Shown: positions 15,759 through 24,652 of the stretch, piece after piece
Position numbering within the stretch: position 1 is the first letter of the stretch
Layout of the letters: every line of letters begins with the position of its first letter
Origin: Oerskovia flava
GTDB lineage: Bacteria; Actinomycetota; Actinomycetes; Actinomycetales; Cellulomonadaceae
Length of the DNA: 64,000 nucleotides
NCBI RefSeq assembly: GCF_026163685.1
Contig: NZ_JAOXSR010000002.1
Span: 62,001 to 126,000 of the forward strand
Direction of reading: 5' to 3'
The notes under the pieces: generated by a model
What the model was told of the DNA's origin: nothing
The model's input: only the letters and a program-made list of their open reading frames with translations
Databases searched by the model: none
Position numbers and translations under genes: made by a program

Positions 15759-17669
15759 TCAGGCGGCCGCGACGTCGGAGTCCGCGAACTGCGTGCGGTA
15801 GAGGTCGGCGTAGGCACCGTCACGAGCAAGCAGCTCGGAGTGCGTGCCGGCCTCCACCACCCGGCCGGCGTCGAGCACGACGATCGCGTCGGCGTCGCGC
15901 ACCGTCGACAGGCGGTGGGCGATGACCAGAGACGTGCGGCCTCGCAGCGCGTCGGCGAGGGCGAGCTGGACGGCCGCCTCCGACTCGGAGTCCAGGTGCG
16001 CGGTCGCCTCGTCGAGCACGACCACCTGAGGCGCCTTGAGGAACACCCGCGCGATGGCCAACCGTTGACGTTCGCCGCCCGAGAGCCGGTAGCCACGGTC
16101 CCCGACGACGGTCTCGAGACCGGCGGGCAGACCCGCGACGAGGTCCCACACGTGCGCACGGCGCAGCGCTGCCTCGAGCTCCGCATCGGTCGCGTCGGCC
16201 TTCGCGAAGCGCAAGTTCGCCGCGATCGTGTCGTGGAAGAGGTGGGCCTCCTGGGTGACGACGCCGATCGTGTCGCGCAGCGACTCCTGCGTGACGTCGC
16301 GCAGATCACGACCGGCGATGCGCACGACGCCGCCCGTCGGGTCGTACATCCGCGTGGCGAGCTGCGAGACGGTCGTCTTCCCCGCCCCGGAGTGGCCGAC
16401 GAGCGCGACCATCGACCCGGCAGGCACCGTGAAGGAGATGCCCTGGAGCGTGTCGTGCGTCGGGTCGGCCGTGTCGGCCGCGACCGCCTCGAGGGAGGCG
16501 AGCGAGACGTCCGCCGCGCCCGGGTAGCGGAAGGTCACGTCGTCGAGCTCGAGCCGGGCGCCGTGCCGCGCGACGTCGTCCCGCAGGTCGCGCGCGTCGG
16601 GCGCGTCGGTGACGCTCGGACGCAGGTCGAGGACCTCGAGGACCCGCACGAAGCTGACGAGTGCCGTCATCACGTCCACCTGGACGTTCGACAGCGCGGT
16701 GAGCGGTGCGTAGAGACGGGCCAGGTAGGCCGTGAGGGCGACGACGACACCGACGGTGAGCGACCCGGAGATCGCCATGAGCCCGCCGAGGCCGTAGACG
16801 ACGGCGACGGCGACGGCCGCGACCGTCGTCAGGCCGACGCGGAAGACGGTCGAGTACATCGCGGCGCGCACGCCGATGTCGCGGACCTGCCCGGCCTGCC
16901 CGGCGAACCGCTCGGACTCGCGCTCGGGCTGCCCGAACACCTTGACGAGGTGGGCGCCGGCGACGTTGAACCGCTCGTTCATGAGCTGGGCGGACTCGGC
17001 GTTCAGGGCGTAGCTCTCGCGCGTGATCCCGGCGAGGCGTCGCCCCACCCAGCGGGCCGGCAGCACGAAGGCGGGCAGGAGCGCGAGCGCGACGAGCGTC
17101 AGCTGCCAGGACATGGTGAGCATCGCGGCGAGGACGAACGTGACGGTGAGGAGGTTGCTGAAGACGTTGGACAGCGTCGACGTGAACGCCTGCTGGGCGC
17201 CGAGGACGTCGCCGTTGAGGCGCTGGACGAGCGCGCCCGTCCGGGTGCGGCTGAAGAAGGCGAGCGGCATGCGCTGCACGTGGTCGAACACGGCGGTGCG
17301 CAGGTCGTAGATGAGCCCCTCGCCGATGCGTGCGGAGAACCATCGTTCGACGATGCTCAGCAGCCCCGAGAGGAGGGCGAGGCCCGCGACGACGAGCGCG
17401 ACGGTGACGACCACGTCGGTGCGGCCGGCGGTGATGCCGTCGTCGATGAGGATCTGGAAGAGCAGCGGGGTCGCGGCACCCGCCGCGGCGCTGAGGCTGA
17501 TGAGGACGAGGAAGACGACGAGCTGCGCGCGGTAGGGGCGGGCGAAGGCGAGGATGCGCCGGGTGGTGCCACGGCGCAGGCGGTGACGGGTCACGGACGA
17601 GTCCTGGCGGAACGTGCGGAGTCCGCCTCCGCCGCCTGGTCCGCCGAATCCGGTGGATGGTGCTGGCAT
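15759..17669 (-). CDS. ABC exporter, fused membrane and ATPase domains
   Basis: 636 aa, a half-transporter of the type IV (MsbA/BmrA-like) fold. After a Gly-rich lead (GFGGPGGGGGLRTF), a six-helix membrane domain spans about 45-330. The ATPase domain has Walker A ALVGHSGAGKTTVSQLA near 423, Q-loop GVVTQEAHLFHDT, signature LSGGERQRLAIAR near 527, Walker B VVVLDEATAHLD and the H-loop VIAHRLSTVRDAD. It probably works as a homodimer exporting lipophilic compounds. ATG 17669 has an AGGAGG SD. It is divergent from a marR gene with a palindromic operator between them, so repression by that MarR and induction by an exported drug is the likely scheme (inference). Confidence 0.92.
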   Translation of the reverse strand: MPAPSTGFGGPGGGGGLRTFRQDSSVTRHRLRRGTTRRILAFARPYRAQLVVFLVLISLSAAAGAATPLLFQILIDDGITAGRTDVVVTVALVVAGLALLSGLLSIVERWFSARIGEGLIYDLRTAVFDHVQRMPLAFFSRTRTGALVQRLNGDVLGAQQAFTSTLSNVFSNLLTVTFVLAAMLTMSWQLTLVALALLPAFVLPARWVGRRLAGITRESYALNAESAQLMNERFNVAGAHLVKVFGQPERESERFAGQAGQVRDIGVRAAMYSTVFRVGLTTVAAVAVAVVYGLGGLMAISGSLTVGVVVALTAYLARLYAPLTALSNVQVDVMTALVSFVRVLEVLDLRPSVTDAPDARDLRDDVARHGARLELDDVTFRYPGAADVSLASLEAVAADTADPTHDTLQGISFTVPAGSMVALVGHSGAGKTTVSQLATRMYDPTGGVVRIAGRDLRDVTQESLRDTIGVVTQEAHLFHDTIAANLRFAKADATDAELEAALRRAHVWDLVAGLPAGLETVVGDRGYRLSGGERQRLAIARVFLKAPQVVVLDEATAHLDSESEAAVQLALADALRGRTSLVIAHRLSTVRDADAIVVLDAGRVVEAGTHSELLARDGAYADLYRTQFADSDVAAA

Positions 17670-17738
17670 GGTGCCTCCTGGGGGTCGGAGGGAGAGGGCG
17701 GTGGAGGCGGGAGCGCCTCGACACCGAGATGCTGAGCG

Positions 17739-17755
17739 TACCTCACGATGAGGTA
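17739..17755. promoter_or_regulatory. MarR operator
   Basis: TACCTCA-CGA-TGAGGTA, a perfect 7-bp inverted repeat with a 3-base centre, in the divergent gap between the ABC exporter and marR. It ends one base before the marR -35, so a bound dimer would block that promoter and probably the exporter promoter too. Confidence 0.8.
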
Positions 17756-17756
17756 G

Positions 17757-17785
17757 TTCACAAGAGCCGGTGCGGCCGATAGGCT
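17757..17785 (+). promoter_or_regulatory. marR promoter
   Basis: TTCACA (17757-17762), a 17-base spacer, TAGGCT (17780-17785), then 6 bases to GTG 17792, giving a leaderless mRNA directly beside the operator. Confidence 0.75.
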
Positions 17786-17791
17786 CACGGC

Positions 17792-18235
17792 GTGACATCG
17801 ACCACCGACGGCCCGGCGGGCGACAGCGCCGAGTTCCTCACTCTGCTGCACGCGGCCATGCGCCAGGTGCGCCGCGACGCCGGCGCGCGGCTGCGCCCGG
17901 CTGGGACCACGCCGGGTCAGTACCGGTTGCTGCACGTCCTCGCGCGGTGCGACGGCCCACGGCGCCTCAGCGCGCTGGCCACGACGCTCGACGTCGCGCC
18001 CCGGTCGATCACGTCGAAGGTCGACGACGCGGAGGATGCGGGGCTCGTGCGGCGGATCCCCGATCCGACCGACCGGCGCGCGACCCTGGTCGAGCTCACC
18101 GACGAGGGCCGTGCCGTCGTCGAGGAGATCGGTGCCGCCCGCGCCGACGAGGCCGGCACGTTGCTGGCGCGCCTGTCCGACGTCGAACGTGCCGAGCTGT
18201 TGCGCCTGCTGCGGCTGGTCGCCGGCGAGGTGTGA
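17792..18235 (+). CDS. MarR family transcriptional regulator
   Basis: 147 aa, a single winged-helix MarR domain with dimerisation helices at both ends. Visible blocks are LLHAAMRQVRRDAGARLRPA, TPGQYRLLHVLARCDG, the recognition region LATTLDVAPRSITSKVDDAE, and the wing GLVRRIPDPTDRRATLVELT with the signature DxRxxxxxLT. The family binds palindromic DNA as a dimer and is released by ligands. It is divergent from the ABC exporter and adjacent to a perfect palindrome (17739-17755), so autoregulation plus control of the exporter is the simplest reading. The start is fixed by the promoter, which leaves no room for a leader. Confidence 0.92.
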   Translation: MTSTTDGPAGDSAEFLTLLHAAMRQVRRDAGARLRPAGTTPGQYRLLHVLARCDGPRRLSALATTLDVAPRSITSKVDDAEDAGLVRRIPDPTDRRATLVELTDEGRAVVEEIGAARADEAGTLLARLSDVERAELLRLLRLVAGEV

Positions 18236-18269
18236 GGGCCGGCGACGAGTCGCCGCACCCGATGCCTGG

Positions 18270-18275
18270 CAGGAT
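18270..18275 (+). promoter_or_regulatory. -10 element of coaE
   Basis: CAGGAT ends 6 bases before ATG 18282. It is similar in sequence and spacing to the whiA element. Confidence 0.5.
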
Positions 18276-18281
18276 GGGGGC

Positions 18282-18902
18282 ATGTTCCGCATCGGTCTCA
18301 CAGGCGGCATCGCCGCAGGCAAGTCCGTGGCGCTCGAGCGTCTGGCCGCGCTGGGGGCGGTCACGATCGACCACGATCTCCTCGCCCGCGAGGTGGTGGC
18401 GCCCGGATCGGTGGGGCTCGACCGCATCGTCGCGGAGTTCGGTGCCGAGATGCTGCTCCCGGACGGGAGCCTCGACCGGTCGCGGCTGGCGGCGGTCGTC
18501 TTCGCGGACGACGGCGCGCGCGAGCGGCTCAACGCGATCGTGCACCCGGAGGTCCGGCGCCGCTCCGCCGAGGACGAGGCCGCCGCCGCCGCGGCGGACC
18601 CGCGCGCCGTCGTCGTGCACGACATCCCGCTGCTCGTGGAGACCGGTCAGGCCGAGCACTTCCACCTCGTCGTCGTCGTCGACGCCCCGCGGGACGTACG
18701 GCTCGCACGCCTCGTCGAGTCGCGCGGGCTGACCAGGACGGAGGCCGAGTCCCGGCTGGCCGCCCAGGCGGACGACGACGCACGGCTCGCCGTGGCGGAC
18801 GTCACGCTCGACGGCGGTGGTGAGGTCGACGACCTGCGCGCCGAGGTCGACGCCCTCTGGGAGCGGGTCGAGCGCGAGGTCGCCGAGGAGAGCGACGCGT
18901 GA
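18282..18902 (+). CDS. coaE: Dephospho-CoA kinase
   Basis: 206 aa, P-loop kinase for the last step of coenzyme A synthesis (3'-phosphorylation of dephospho-CoA). Visible are the P-loop RIGLTGGIAAGKSVALERLA, the substrate Asp region VTIDHDLLAREVVAPG, IVHPEVRRRS, VVHDIPLLVETG and the lid RLARLVESRGLTRTEAESRL followed by AAQADDDAR. It lacks the C-terminal GrpB-like extension found in mycobacterial CoaE. Its stop overlaps the pcp start by 4 bases (GTGA). The place between rpsA and uvrB matches the mycobacterial order. Confidence 0.95.
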   Translation: MFRIGLTGGIAAGKSVALERLAALGAVTIDHDLLAREVVAPGSVGLDRIVAEFGAEMLLPDGSLDRSRLAAVVFADDGARERLNAIVHPEVRRRSAEDEAAAAAADPRAVVVHDIPLLVETGQAEHFHLVVVVDAPRDVRLARLVESRGLTRTEAESRLAAQADDDARLAVADVTLDGGGEVDDLRAEVDALWERVEREVAEESDA

Positions 18903-19549
18903 TCCTGCTCAGCGGGTTCGAGCCGTTCGGCGGCGAGGAGACGAACCCGTCCTGGCTCGCGGTGCAGCGACTCGCAGGCGAGCGGGTCGCGCCGCGAGGG
19001 GTCGGCGGCGATCCACGCGAGGAGGTCGTGGCCGTGCGGCTGCCGTGCACGTTCGCGGGCGCCTGGGCGGAGCTCGCCCGCGCGATCGAGGAGCACCGGC
19101 CGCGTGCCGTGGTCGCCGTGGGGCTCGCTGCGGGGACGACGCACGTCCGGCTCGAGCGTGTGGCCGTGAACGTGGTGGACGCGCGGATACCGGACAACGA
19201 CGGGGCCGCGCCCGTCGACGTCCCGGTGGTCCCCGGCGGGCCGGCGGCGTACTTCTCCGGCCTGCCCCTGAAGTCGACTCTCGCCGCGCTGCGGGAGGAC
19301 GAGCTCCCGGCGGTGGTGTCCAACACCGCCGGGACCTACGTCTGCAACGCGACGTTCTACGCGCTCATGGACCACGTCGCCCGCCACGAGCCCCACCTCG
19401 TGGCCGGGTTCGTCCACGTGCCCCGGGCGACGTCGGAGCCCGGCGAGGGGATGTCCCTCGACCAGATCGTCGGAGCGCTGCGGACGGTCGCGGCCGCAGC
19501 GCTGGTCGACGGCCCGGAGCCCGCCCTGTCCGGCGGCACGGAGGCCTGA
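18899..19549 (+). CDS. pcp: Pyroglutamyl-peptidase I
   Basis: 216 aa, peptidase family C15, removing N-terminal pyroglutamate from peptides in the cytosol. The start MILLSGFEPFGGEETNPSW is diagnostic. The catalytic triad is visible: Glu in HVRLERVAVNVVDARIPDN, Cys in SNTAGTYVCNATFYALM and His in VAGFVHVP. GTG 18899 overlaps the coaE stop (GTGA), so it should be coupled to coaE; the two have no evident functional link. It converges with the surface-protein gene, only 19 bases away. Confidence 0.93.
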   Translation: MILLSGFEPFGGEETNPSWLAVQRLAGERVAPRGVGGDPREEVVAVRLPCTFAGAWAELARAIEEHRPRAVVAVGLAAGTTHVRLERVAVNVVDARIPDNDGAAPVDVPVVPGGPAAYFSGLPLKSTLAALREDELPAVVSNTAGTYVCNATFYALMDHVARHEPHLVAGFVHVPRATSEPGEGMSLDQIVGALRTVAAAALVDGPEPALSGGTEA

Positions 19550-19568
19550 CGGCCGTCCCGCCCGCGGG

Positions 19569-21038
19569 TCAGCGCGCAGCCCGGCGTCGGACGGTCACCA
19601 CCAGCAGCCCACCTGCGGCGAGCAGGGTCAGGGCCGCGCCCACGAGCACCCCGACGCCGGCGCCCGTCCGGGCGAGCGTGTCGGTCCCTGCCGCCGGGGT
19701 CGGCGCCGGCCCGGCTCCTGCCGCCGGGTCAGGACCGGCGGTACGCCCTGCGTCGTCGTCCCGTGAGGGGTCGACCGGTGCCCTCGGCTCGTCCTGCTCC
19801 GTCGGGAGCCCGCCCGTCGGGCTGCCGGGTGCCGGCACGTTCGCTGACGGCGCCGGGTCGGTGTCCGTCCCGGGGCCCGACGCCGCGGGCGGCTCGTCCG
19901 GCTCGGTCGGGGGGACGACGGCCGGCGGCTCGGGCGCCGGGGACGGCGTCCGGTCGCAGCCGAGCTCCGGTGCGCCGATCCACGGGTAGGCGTGGTGCTC
20001 GAGGCCGTGCGTCCCGCTGCCGCCGACGACGAGGTCCCCCGCGACCCAGAGGCGACCGTTGGTGCTGGTGCGCACCGTCACGACGCCGGACGACGCGGGG
20101 ACGAGCACGCTGCCCACCAGCTGGTCGTTCGTCCCCAGGGTCACCTCCGTCGCCTCGGCCAGGTTCCACAGGATCTGCGAGGCCGCGTTGCCGAACCCGG
20201 ACGACGTCGGGTCGTCGATCCGTGCGGCGCCGAAGGCCTGGTATGTCGGCGACAGCTCGACCCGCTCGCCCGAGACGTTGACCACGACCGGCGCGTCCTG
20301 CGAGACACCGACGAAGCGGATCTCGCGCACCTGCGCGAGCTCGGCCGCGTCGACCGAGAAGGTCTGGGGCCCGGAACCCGTCGTGCTCGTGAAGGTCAGG
20401 GACGGGCCGTCGCGACGCGTCGTGCCGGTGGGCGCCGCCGCCCCGAGCGACGAGGACAGGCTTGTCAAGGTCGCGCCGAGCGAGCCGTGCTCGGCGAGCG
20501 CCTCGTCACCGACGCCGGTGCGGACGACGCCGCGCCGCGTGGCGTCGCCGGTGCCCTGCGTGTCGAGCAGCTCCTGGCCGTGCAGGGTGCCGCCGACGAT
20601 CACGTCACCACCCGGGTCGGTGCCGAAGCCCACCTGCACCGGTCCCCGGTCCACGGTGAGGTCTGCGCCGACGACCAGCATCTCGCCGGCGTCGGGCGTG
20701 ATGCCGGAGCCCACGCCGACGGTCCCGACGTTCATCTGTCCCGCGGCGAACGTCGCGTCACCCTCGACGACCAGCAGGCCCTCGCTCTCCTTGGCGCCGG
20801 GGACGGCCTGGTAGGAGCCGCCGACGTAGACGGCGACGCCGTGATCGGTGAAGGAGTGCAGCGTGCCGCCGAGGCCGGGCAGCTCGCCGGGTGCGGGGCA
20901 GGTCGTGCCGGCGGCGGTGTCCGCACGGGCGGAGGTCGCGGCTCCGGCGCTGGTCGCGGTCGCGCCCGCTGCCAGGGTCGCGGCGAGCAGGACGTTGCAG
21001 GCGGCGCGTCGACGTCGACGCGAGGTGGGGCGCACCAT
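19569..21038 (-). CDS. Secreted choice-of-anchor-A family protein with LAxTG wall-sorting signal
   Basis: 489 aa. An Arg-rich n-region ([11 protein letters not shown]) and hydrophobic core form a signal peptide of about 40 residues. The body (45-360) is an all-beta choice-of-anchor-A domain: LHSFTDHGVAVYVGGSYQAV, VVEGDATFAAG, repeated V-x-V-G-x-D strands, and NLAEATEVTLGTNDQLVGSV near its end. Then come about 90 residues rich in Pro/Asp/Glu, the sorting motif LARTG at 455-459, a hydrophobic span and RRRAAR. LAxTG is the motif of class E sortases in high-GC actinobacteria. ATG 21038 has the SD GGAGAGA. The function is unknown, probably adhesion or surface structure. No sortase gene lies in the window. 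Confidence 0.82.
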   Translation of the reverse strand: MVRPTSRRRRRAACNVLLAATLAAGATATSAGAATSARADTAAGTTCPAPGELPGLGGTLHSFTDHGVAVYVGGSYQAVPGAKESEGLLVVEGDATFAAGQMNVGTVGVGSGITPDAGEMLVVGADLTVDRGPVQVGFGTDPGGDVIVGGTLHGQELLDTQGTGDATRRGVVRTGVGDEALAEHGSLGATLTSLSSSLGAAAPTGTTRRDGPSLTFTSTTGSGPQTFSVDAAELAQVREIRFVGVSQDAPVVVNVSGERVELSPTYQAFGAARIDDPTSSGFGNAASQILWNLAEATEVTLGTNDQLVGSVLVPASSGVVTVRTSTNGRLWVAGDLVVGGSGTHGLEHHAYPWIGAPELGCDRTPSPAPEPPAVVPPTEPDEPPAASGPGTDTDPAPSANVPAPGSPTGGLPTEQDEPRAPVDPSRDDDAGRTAGPDPAAGAGPAPTPAAGTDTLARTGAGVGVLVGAALTLLAAGGLLVVTVRRRAAR

Positions 21039-21109
21039 GAGGTCTCTCCGGGAGGTAGGCACAGATACGTAAGCAGTCCGAACGAATGTCGGCCACGGGA
21101 ACACTAGGG

Positions 21110-21155
21110 GTCGGCGTGCCGACGGCGCAAGAGCGTCCACGAGGTTGTCGTGGAC
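21110..21155. other. Two inverted repeats between the surface-protein gene and uvrB
   Basis: GTCGGC-GT-GCCGAC (21110-21123) and GTCCACGA-GGTTG-TCGTGGAC (21135-21155). They lie 70-120 bases upstream of the surface-protein start and may be operator sites for it. The uvrB promoter is farther right. Confidence 0.4.
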
Positions 21156-21230
21156 GGCGACCGGGGCGGTGGCCGAGCCGGTCGCTGCGTCGGTCCAGCC
21201 ATCCCGTCGCGGCGTGTGGGTGCCTCGCCG

Positions 21231-21236
21231 TACCGT
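21231..21236 (+). promoter_or_regulatory. -10 element of uvrB
   Basis: TACCGT ends 6 bases before ATG 21243. No LexA box of the actinobacterial type (GAAC-N4-GTTC) is seen nearby. Confidence 0.5.
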
Positions 21237-21242
21237 TGACCC

Positions 21243-23342
21243 ATGCGTCCTGTCACCGATCTCCAGCGCACCGTCGCACCGTTCGAGGTGGTCTCGGACT
21301 TCCAGCCCTCGGGCGACCAGCCGACCGCGATCGCCGGTCTCGCCGAGCGTGTGCGCGCGGGGGAGAAGGACGTCGTGCTCCTCGGCGCGACGGGCACCGG
21401 CAAGTCCGCGACCACGGCCTGGCTCGTCGAGGAGCTGCAGCGCCCCACCCTCGTCATGGCGCCGAACAAGACGCTGGCGGCCCAGCTGGCGACGGAGTTC
21501 CGCGAGCTGCTGCCGAACAACGCGGTCGAGTACTTCGTCTCGTACTACGACTACTACCAGCCCGAGGCGTACATCGCGCAGACGGACACCTACATCGAGA
21601 AGGACTCGTCGATCAACGACGAGGTCGAGCGGCTGCGACACTCCGCGACGTCGTCGCTCCTGACCCGGCGGGACGTCGTGGTGGTGGCCTCGGTCTCCTG
21701 CATCTACGGGCTCGGCACGCCGCAGGAGTACGTCGACCGGATGGTCCGGCTCGACGTGGGGGACGTCGTCGAGCGCGACGACCTGCTGCGACAGTTCGTG
21801 ACGATGCAGTACACCCGCAACGACATGGCGTTCACCCGCGGGACGTTCCGGGTGCGCGGCGACACGGTCGAGATCATCCCGGTCTACGAGGAGCTCGCGA
21901 TCCGTATCGAGTTCTTCGGCGACGAGATCGAGGCGATCGCGCTCCTGCACCCGCTGACGGGCGACGTCGTGCGGTCGGAGAAGAGCGTGCACCTGTTCCC
22001 GGCCACGCACTACGTCGCCGGCCCGGAGCGCATGGAGCGTGCGATCGGCTCCATCGAGGCCGAGCTCGGCGCGCGGCTCGAGGAGATGGAGCAGCAGAAC
22101 AAGCTGCTCGAGGCGCAGCGCCTGAGGATGCGCACGACGTACGACATCGAGATGATGCGGCAGATCGGCAGCTGCTCCGGCATCGAGAACTACTCGCGCC
22201 ACATCGACGGTCGCGCCGCGGGGACGCCACCGCACACGCTCCTCGACTACTTCCCCGAGGACTTCCTGCTCGTCATCGACGAGTCGCACGTGACGGTCCC
22301 GCAGATCGGGGCGATGTTCGAGGGCGACATGTCCCGCAAGCGCAACCTCGTCGACCACGGCTTCCGGCTGCCGAGCGCGATGGACAACCGGCCGCTGCGC
22401 TGGGAGGAGTTCGTCGAGCGGATCGGGCAGACGGTCTACCTGTCCGCGACACCGGGGGCCTACGAGCTCTCGATGTCCGACGGCGTGGTGGAGCAGATCA
22501 TCCGGCCCACCGGCCTCGTGGACCCGCAGGTCGTGGTGAAGCCGACGACCGGGCAGATCGACGATCTGCTCCACGAGATCCGCGAGCGGGTCGAGCGCAA
22601 CGAGCGTGTGCTCGTCACGACACTGACGAAGAAGATGTCCGAGGACCTCACGGACTACCTGCTCGAGAAGGACGTGCGGGTGCGGTACCTGCACTCCGAG
22701 GTGGACACGCTGCGGCGCGTCGAGCTGCTGCGGGAGCTACGGATGGGGGAGTACGACGTCCTGGTCGGCATCAACCTCCTGCGAGAGGGTCTCGACCTGC
22801 CGGAGGTCTCGCTCGTCGCGATCCTGGACGCCGACAAGGAGGGCTTCCTGCGGTCCGGGACGTCGCTGATCCAGACGATCGGGCGCGCGGCCCGCAACGT
22901 CTCCGGCGAGGTGCACATGTACGCCGACAAGATCACCCCCGCGATGGCCCAGGCGATCGACGAGACCACCCGGCGCCGCGAGAAGCAGGTCGCCTACAAC
23001 GCCGAGCACGGCATCGACCCCACCCCGCTGCGCAAGCGGATCTCGGACGTCACCGACATGCTCGCCCGCGAGGACATCGACACCGCCCAGCTCCTCGCCG
23101 GCGGCTACCGGCAGTCCGGCAAGGCCAAGGCTCCGGTCCCGGGAGGTCCCAAGGAAGGCGCGACGGGCGGCAACCGGCTCGCCGGCGTGGCGGCGAGCGA
23201 GCTCGCCGACCTCATCCAGGAGCTCAGCGACCAGATGCACGCCGCCGCGGGCGAGCTGCAGTTCGAGCTCGCGGCGCGGCTGCGCGACGAGATCTCCGGC
23301 CTGAAGAAGGAGCTCCGCCAGATGCACGCGGCGACCGCCTGA
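21243..23342 (+). CDS. uvrB: Excinuclease ABC subunit B
   Basis: 699 aa, the damage-verifying helicase of nucleotide excision repair. It has Walker [17 protein letters not shown] near residue 40, the beta-hairpin region [20 protein letters not shown] near 95 that clamps damaged DNA, motif [11 protein letters not shown], motifs V/VI in [20 protein letters not shown] and [12 protein letters not shown], and a C-terminal UVR helix pair near 655 ([20 protein letters not shown]) that contacts UvrC. A Gly/Lys-rich linker separates core and tail. It starts its own unit. uvrA and uvrC follow in the same 10 kb but are transcribed separately. Confidence 0.97.
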   Translation: MRPVTDLQRTVAPFEVVSDFQPSGDQPTAIAGLAERVRAGEKDVVLLGATGTGKSATTAWLVEELQRPTLVMAPNKTLAAQLATEFRELLPNNAVEYFVSYYDYYQPEAYIAQTDTYIEKDSSINDEVERLRHSATSSLLTRRDVVVVASVSCIYGLGTPQEYVDRMVRLDVGDVVERDDLLRQFVTMQYTRNDMAFTRGTFRVRGDTVEIIPVYEELAIRIEFFGDEIEAIALLHPLTGDVVRSEKSVHLFPATHYVAGPERMERAIGSIEAELGARLEEMEQQNKLLEAQRLRMRTTYDIEMMRQIGSCSGIENYSRHIDGRAAGTPPHTLLDYFPEDFLLVIDESHVTVPQIGAMFEGDMSRKRNLVDHGFRLPSAMDNRPLRWEEFVERIGQTVYLSATPGAYELSMSDGVVEQIIRPTGLVDPQVVVKPTTGQIDDLLHEIRERVERNERVLVTTLTKKMSEDLTDYLLEKDVRVRYLHSEVDTLRRVELLRELRMGEYDVLVGINLLREGLDLPEVSLVAILDADKEGFLRSGTSLIQTIGRAARNVSGEVHMYADKITPAMAQAIDETTRRREKQVAYNAEHGIDPTPLRKRISDVTDMLAREDIDTAQLLAGGYRQSGKAKAPVPGGPKEGATGGNRLAGVAASELADLIQELSDQMHAAAGELQFELAARLRDEISGLKKELRQMHAATA

Positions 23343-23364
23343 CGCACGAGGGCGTCCGATGACC

Positions 23365-23370
23365 TATGCT
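23365..23370 (+). promoter_or_regulatory. -10 element of the terC leader transcript
   Basis: TATGCT, with predicted transcript start near 23377, right at the beginning of the riboswitch-like structure. The -35 is poor. Confidence 0.45.
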
Positions 23371-23376
23371 TGCACC

Positions 23377-23537
23377 TCGTTGGAGGGGAGTATTCCCACG
23401 CGGTGATGTCGTCATCACGGTCGGCGCAGTCGTCGGCCCGGTGTCACCGGTCCAGCGCGGCTCACGCCACCGCTCCGGCGGGCACGTGACGCGCGGGCGG
23501 AAGAGACCTCCGGTACTTCTCCCTACGTACCGGAGGT
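23377..23537 (+). promoter_or_regulatory. Probable Mn2+ riboswitch (yybP-ykoY type) upstream of terC
   Basis: The 168-base leader carries GGGGAGTA (23385-23392), the conserved loop of yybP-ykoY aptamers, and GTCATCAC (23411-23418), resembling their conserved second strand. A GTGATG/CATCAC stem lies at 23403-23418. The leader ends in an 11-bp hairpin, ACCTCCGGTAC (23506-23516) with GTACCGGAGGT (23527-23537), whose right arm contains the terC Shine-Dalgarno GGAGG (23532-23536). This is a ready translational on/off switch. The family senses Mn2+ and often precedes TerC/Alx-type genes. The aptamer class is inferred by eye; the SD-blocking hairpin is seen directly. Confidence 0.65.
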
Positions 23538-23544
23538 TCGGCAG

Positions 23545-24594
23545 ATGGATGTCCCTGTCTGGGTGTGGCTCGTCACGGTCGGTCTGATCGTCGGCATGCT
23601 CGCGTTCGACTTCGTCGGGCACGTGCGCACCCCGCACGCTCCCAGCATCCGTGAGGCTGCCTGGTGGTCCGCCGGCTACGTCGCCGTGGCGTTGCTCTTC
23701 GGCGTCGTCGTCTGGGCGGTGTGGGGTTCGGTCTACGGCGGCGAGTACTTCGCCGGCTACGTCACGGAGAAGAGCCTGTCGGTCGACAACCTCTTCGTGT
23801 TCGTCCTCATCATGACCAGCTTCCGCGTCCCGCGGCTCTACCAGCAGAAGGTCCTGCTGATCGGCATCACGATCGCCCTCGTGCTCCGCACGATCTTCAT
23901 CCTGCTCGGTGCGGCGCTCATCGAGAACTTCAGCTGGATCTTCTACGTCTTCGGTGCGTTCCTGATCTACACGGCGTACGCGCAGATCAAGTCGGGCTCG
24001 GGCCACGACGAGGAGTTCTCGGAGAACGGCGTACTGCGCCTGACCCGGCGGATCTTCCCGACCACGGACGCCTACGTCGAGGACCGCCTGACCACCCGGA
24101 TCGACGGCAAGCGGTACATCACCCCGATGCTCATCGTGATGATCGCCATCGGCAGCGCAGACCTGCTCTTCGCGGTCGACTCGATCCCCGCCATCTTCGG
24201 GCTCACCCAGGAGACCTACCTCGTCTTCGCGGCGAACGCGTTCTCGCTGCTCGGCCTGCGCCAGCTCTACTTCCTCATCGACGGGCTGCTCGACCGGCTC
24301 GTCTACCTCGCGTACGGTCTGGCCGCGATCCTCGGGTTCATCGGCGTCAAGCTGCTCATCCACGCGATGCACACCAACGAGGTGGGCTTCATCAACGGGG
24401 GCGAGCACATCACGGTGGTCCCCGAGATCCCCACGTCGCTCTCGCTGATCTTCATCGTCGTCGTGCTGACCATCACGACGGTCGCCAGCCTCCTCAAGGA
24501 CCGACGTGAGCGCCTCCGCTCGGCGGAGCGTGCTGCCGTGGAGGCGGCCGCTGCGCGCGAGGCTGCCAGCCCCACAGCGGACGAGAAGCACTGA
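23545..24594 (+). CDS. TerC/Alx family integral membrane protein
   Basis: 349 aa with about nine membrane segments. The family signatures are SLSVDNLFVFVLIMTSF in the second helix pair and its repeat SADLLFAVDSIPAIFGLT, each with the conserved Asp that likely binds metal. Others are AFLIYTAYAQIKSG and NAFSLLGLRQLYFLIDGLL. The C-terminus is a charged Ala/Glu/Arg tail. Alx and related proteins act in manganese homeostasis or metal insertion into exported enzymes. The probable Mn2+ riboswitch in front supports that role over tellurite resistance. ATG 23545 lies 8 bases after an SD placed inside a hairpin. It converges with the YciI gene across a terminator. Confidence 0.9.
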   Translation: MDVPVWVWLVTVGLIVGMLAFDFVGHVRTPHAPSIREAAWWSAGYVAVALLFGVVVWAVWGSVYGGEYFAGYVTEKSLSVDNLFVFVLIMTSFRVPRLYQQKVLLIGITIALVLRTIFILLGAALIENFSWIFYVFGAFLIYTAYAQIKSGSGHDEEFSENGVLRLTRRIFPTTDAYVEDRLTTRIDGKRYITPMLIVMIAIGSADLLFAVDSIPAIFGLTQETYLVFAANAFSLLGLRQLYFLIDGLLDRLVYLAYGLAAILGFIGVKLLIHAMHTNEVGFINGGEHITVVPEIPTSLSLIFIVVVLTITTVASLLKDRRERLRSAERAAVEAAAAREAASPTADEKH

Positions 24595-24603
24595 CCCGCA
24601 CGA

Positions 24604-24624
24604 CCGGGCCTCGTCGAGGCCCGG
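24604..24624. terminator. Terminator between terC and the YciI gene
   Basis: CCGGGCCTC (24604-24612) and GAGGCCCGG (24616-24624), a perfect 9-bp stem with a 3-base loop 9 bases after the terC stop, between convergent genes. Confidence 0.7.
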
Positions 24625-24652
24625 CCGGCAGGTCCTGGTCGGGACGGCGGGG

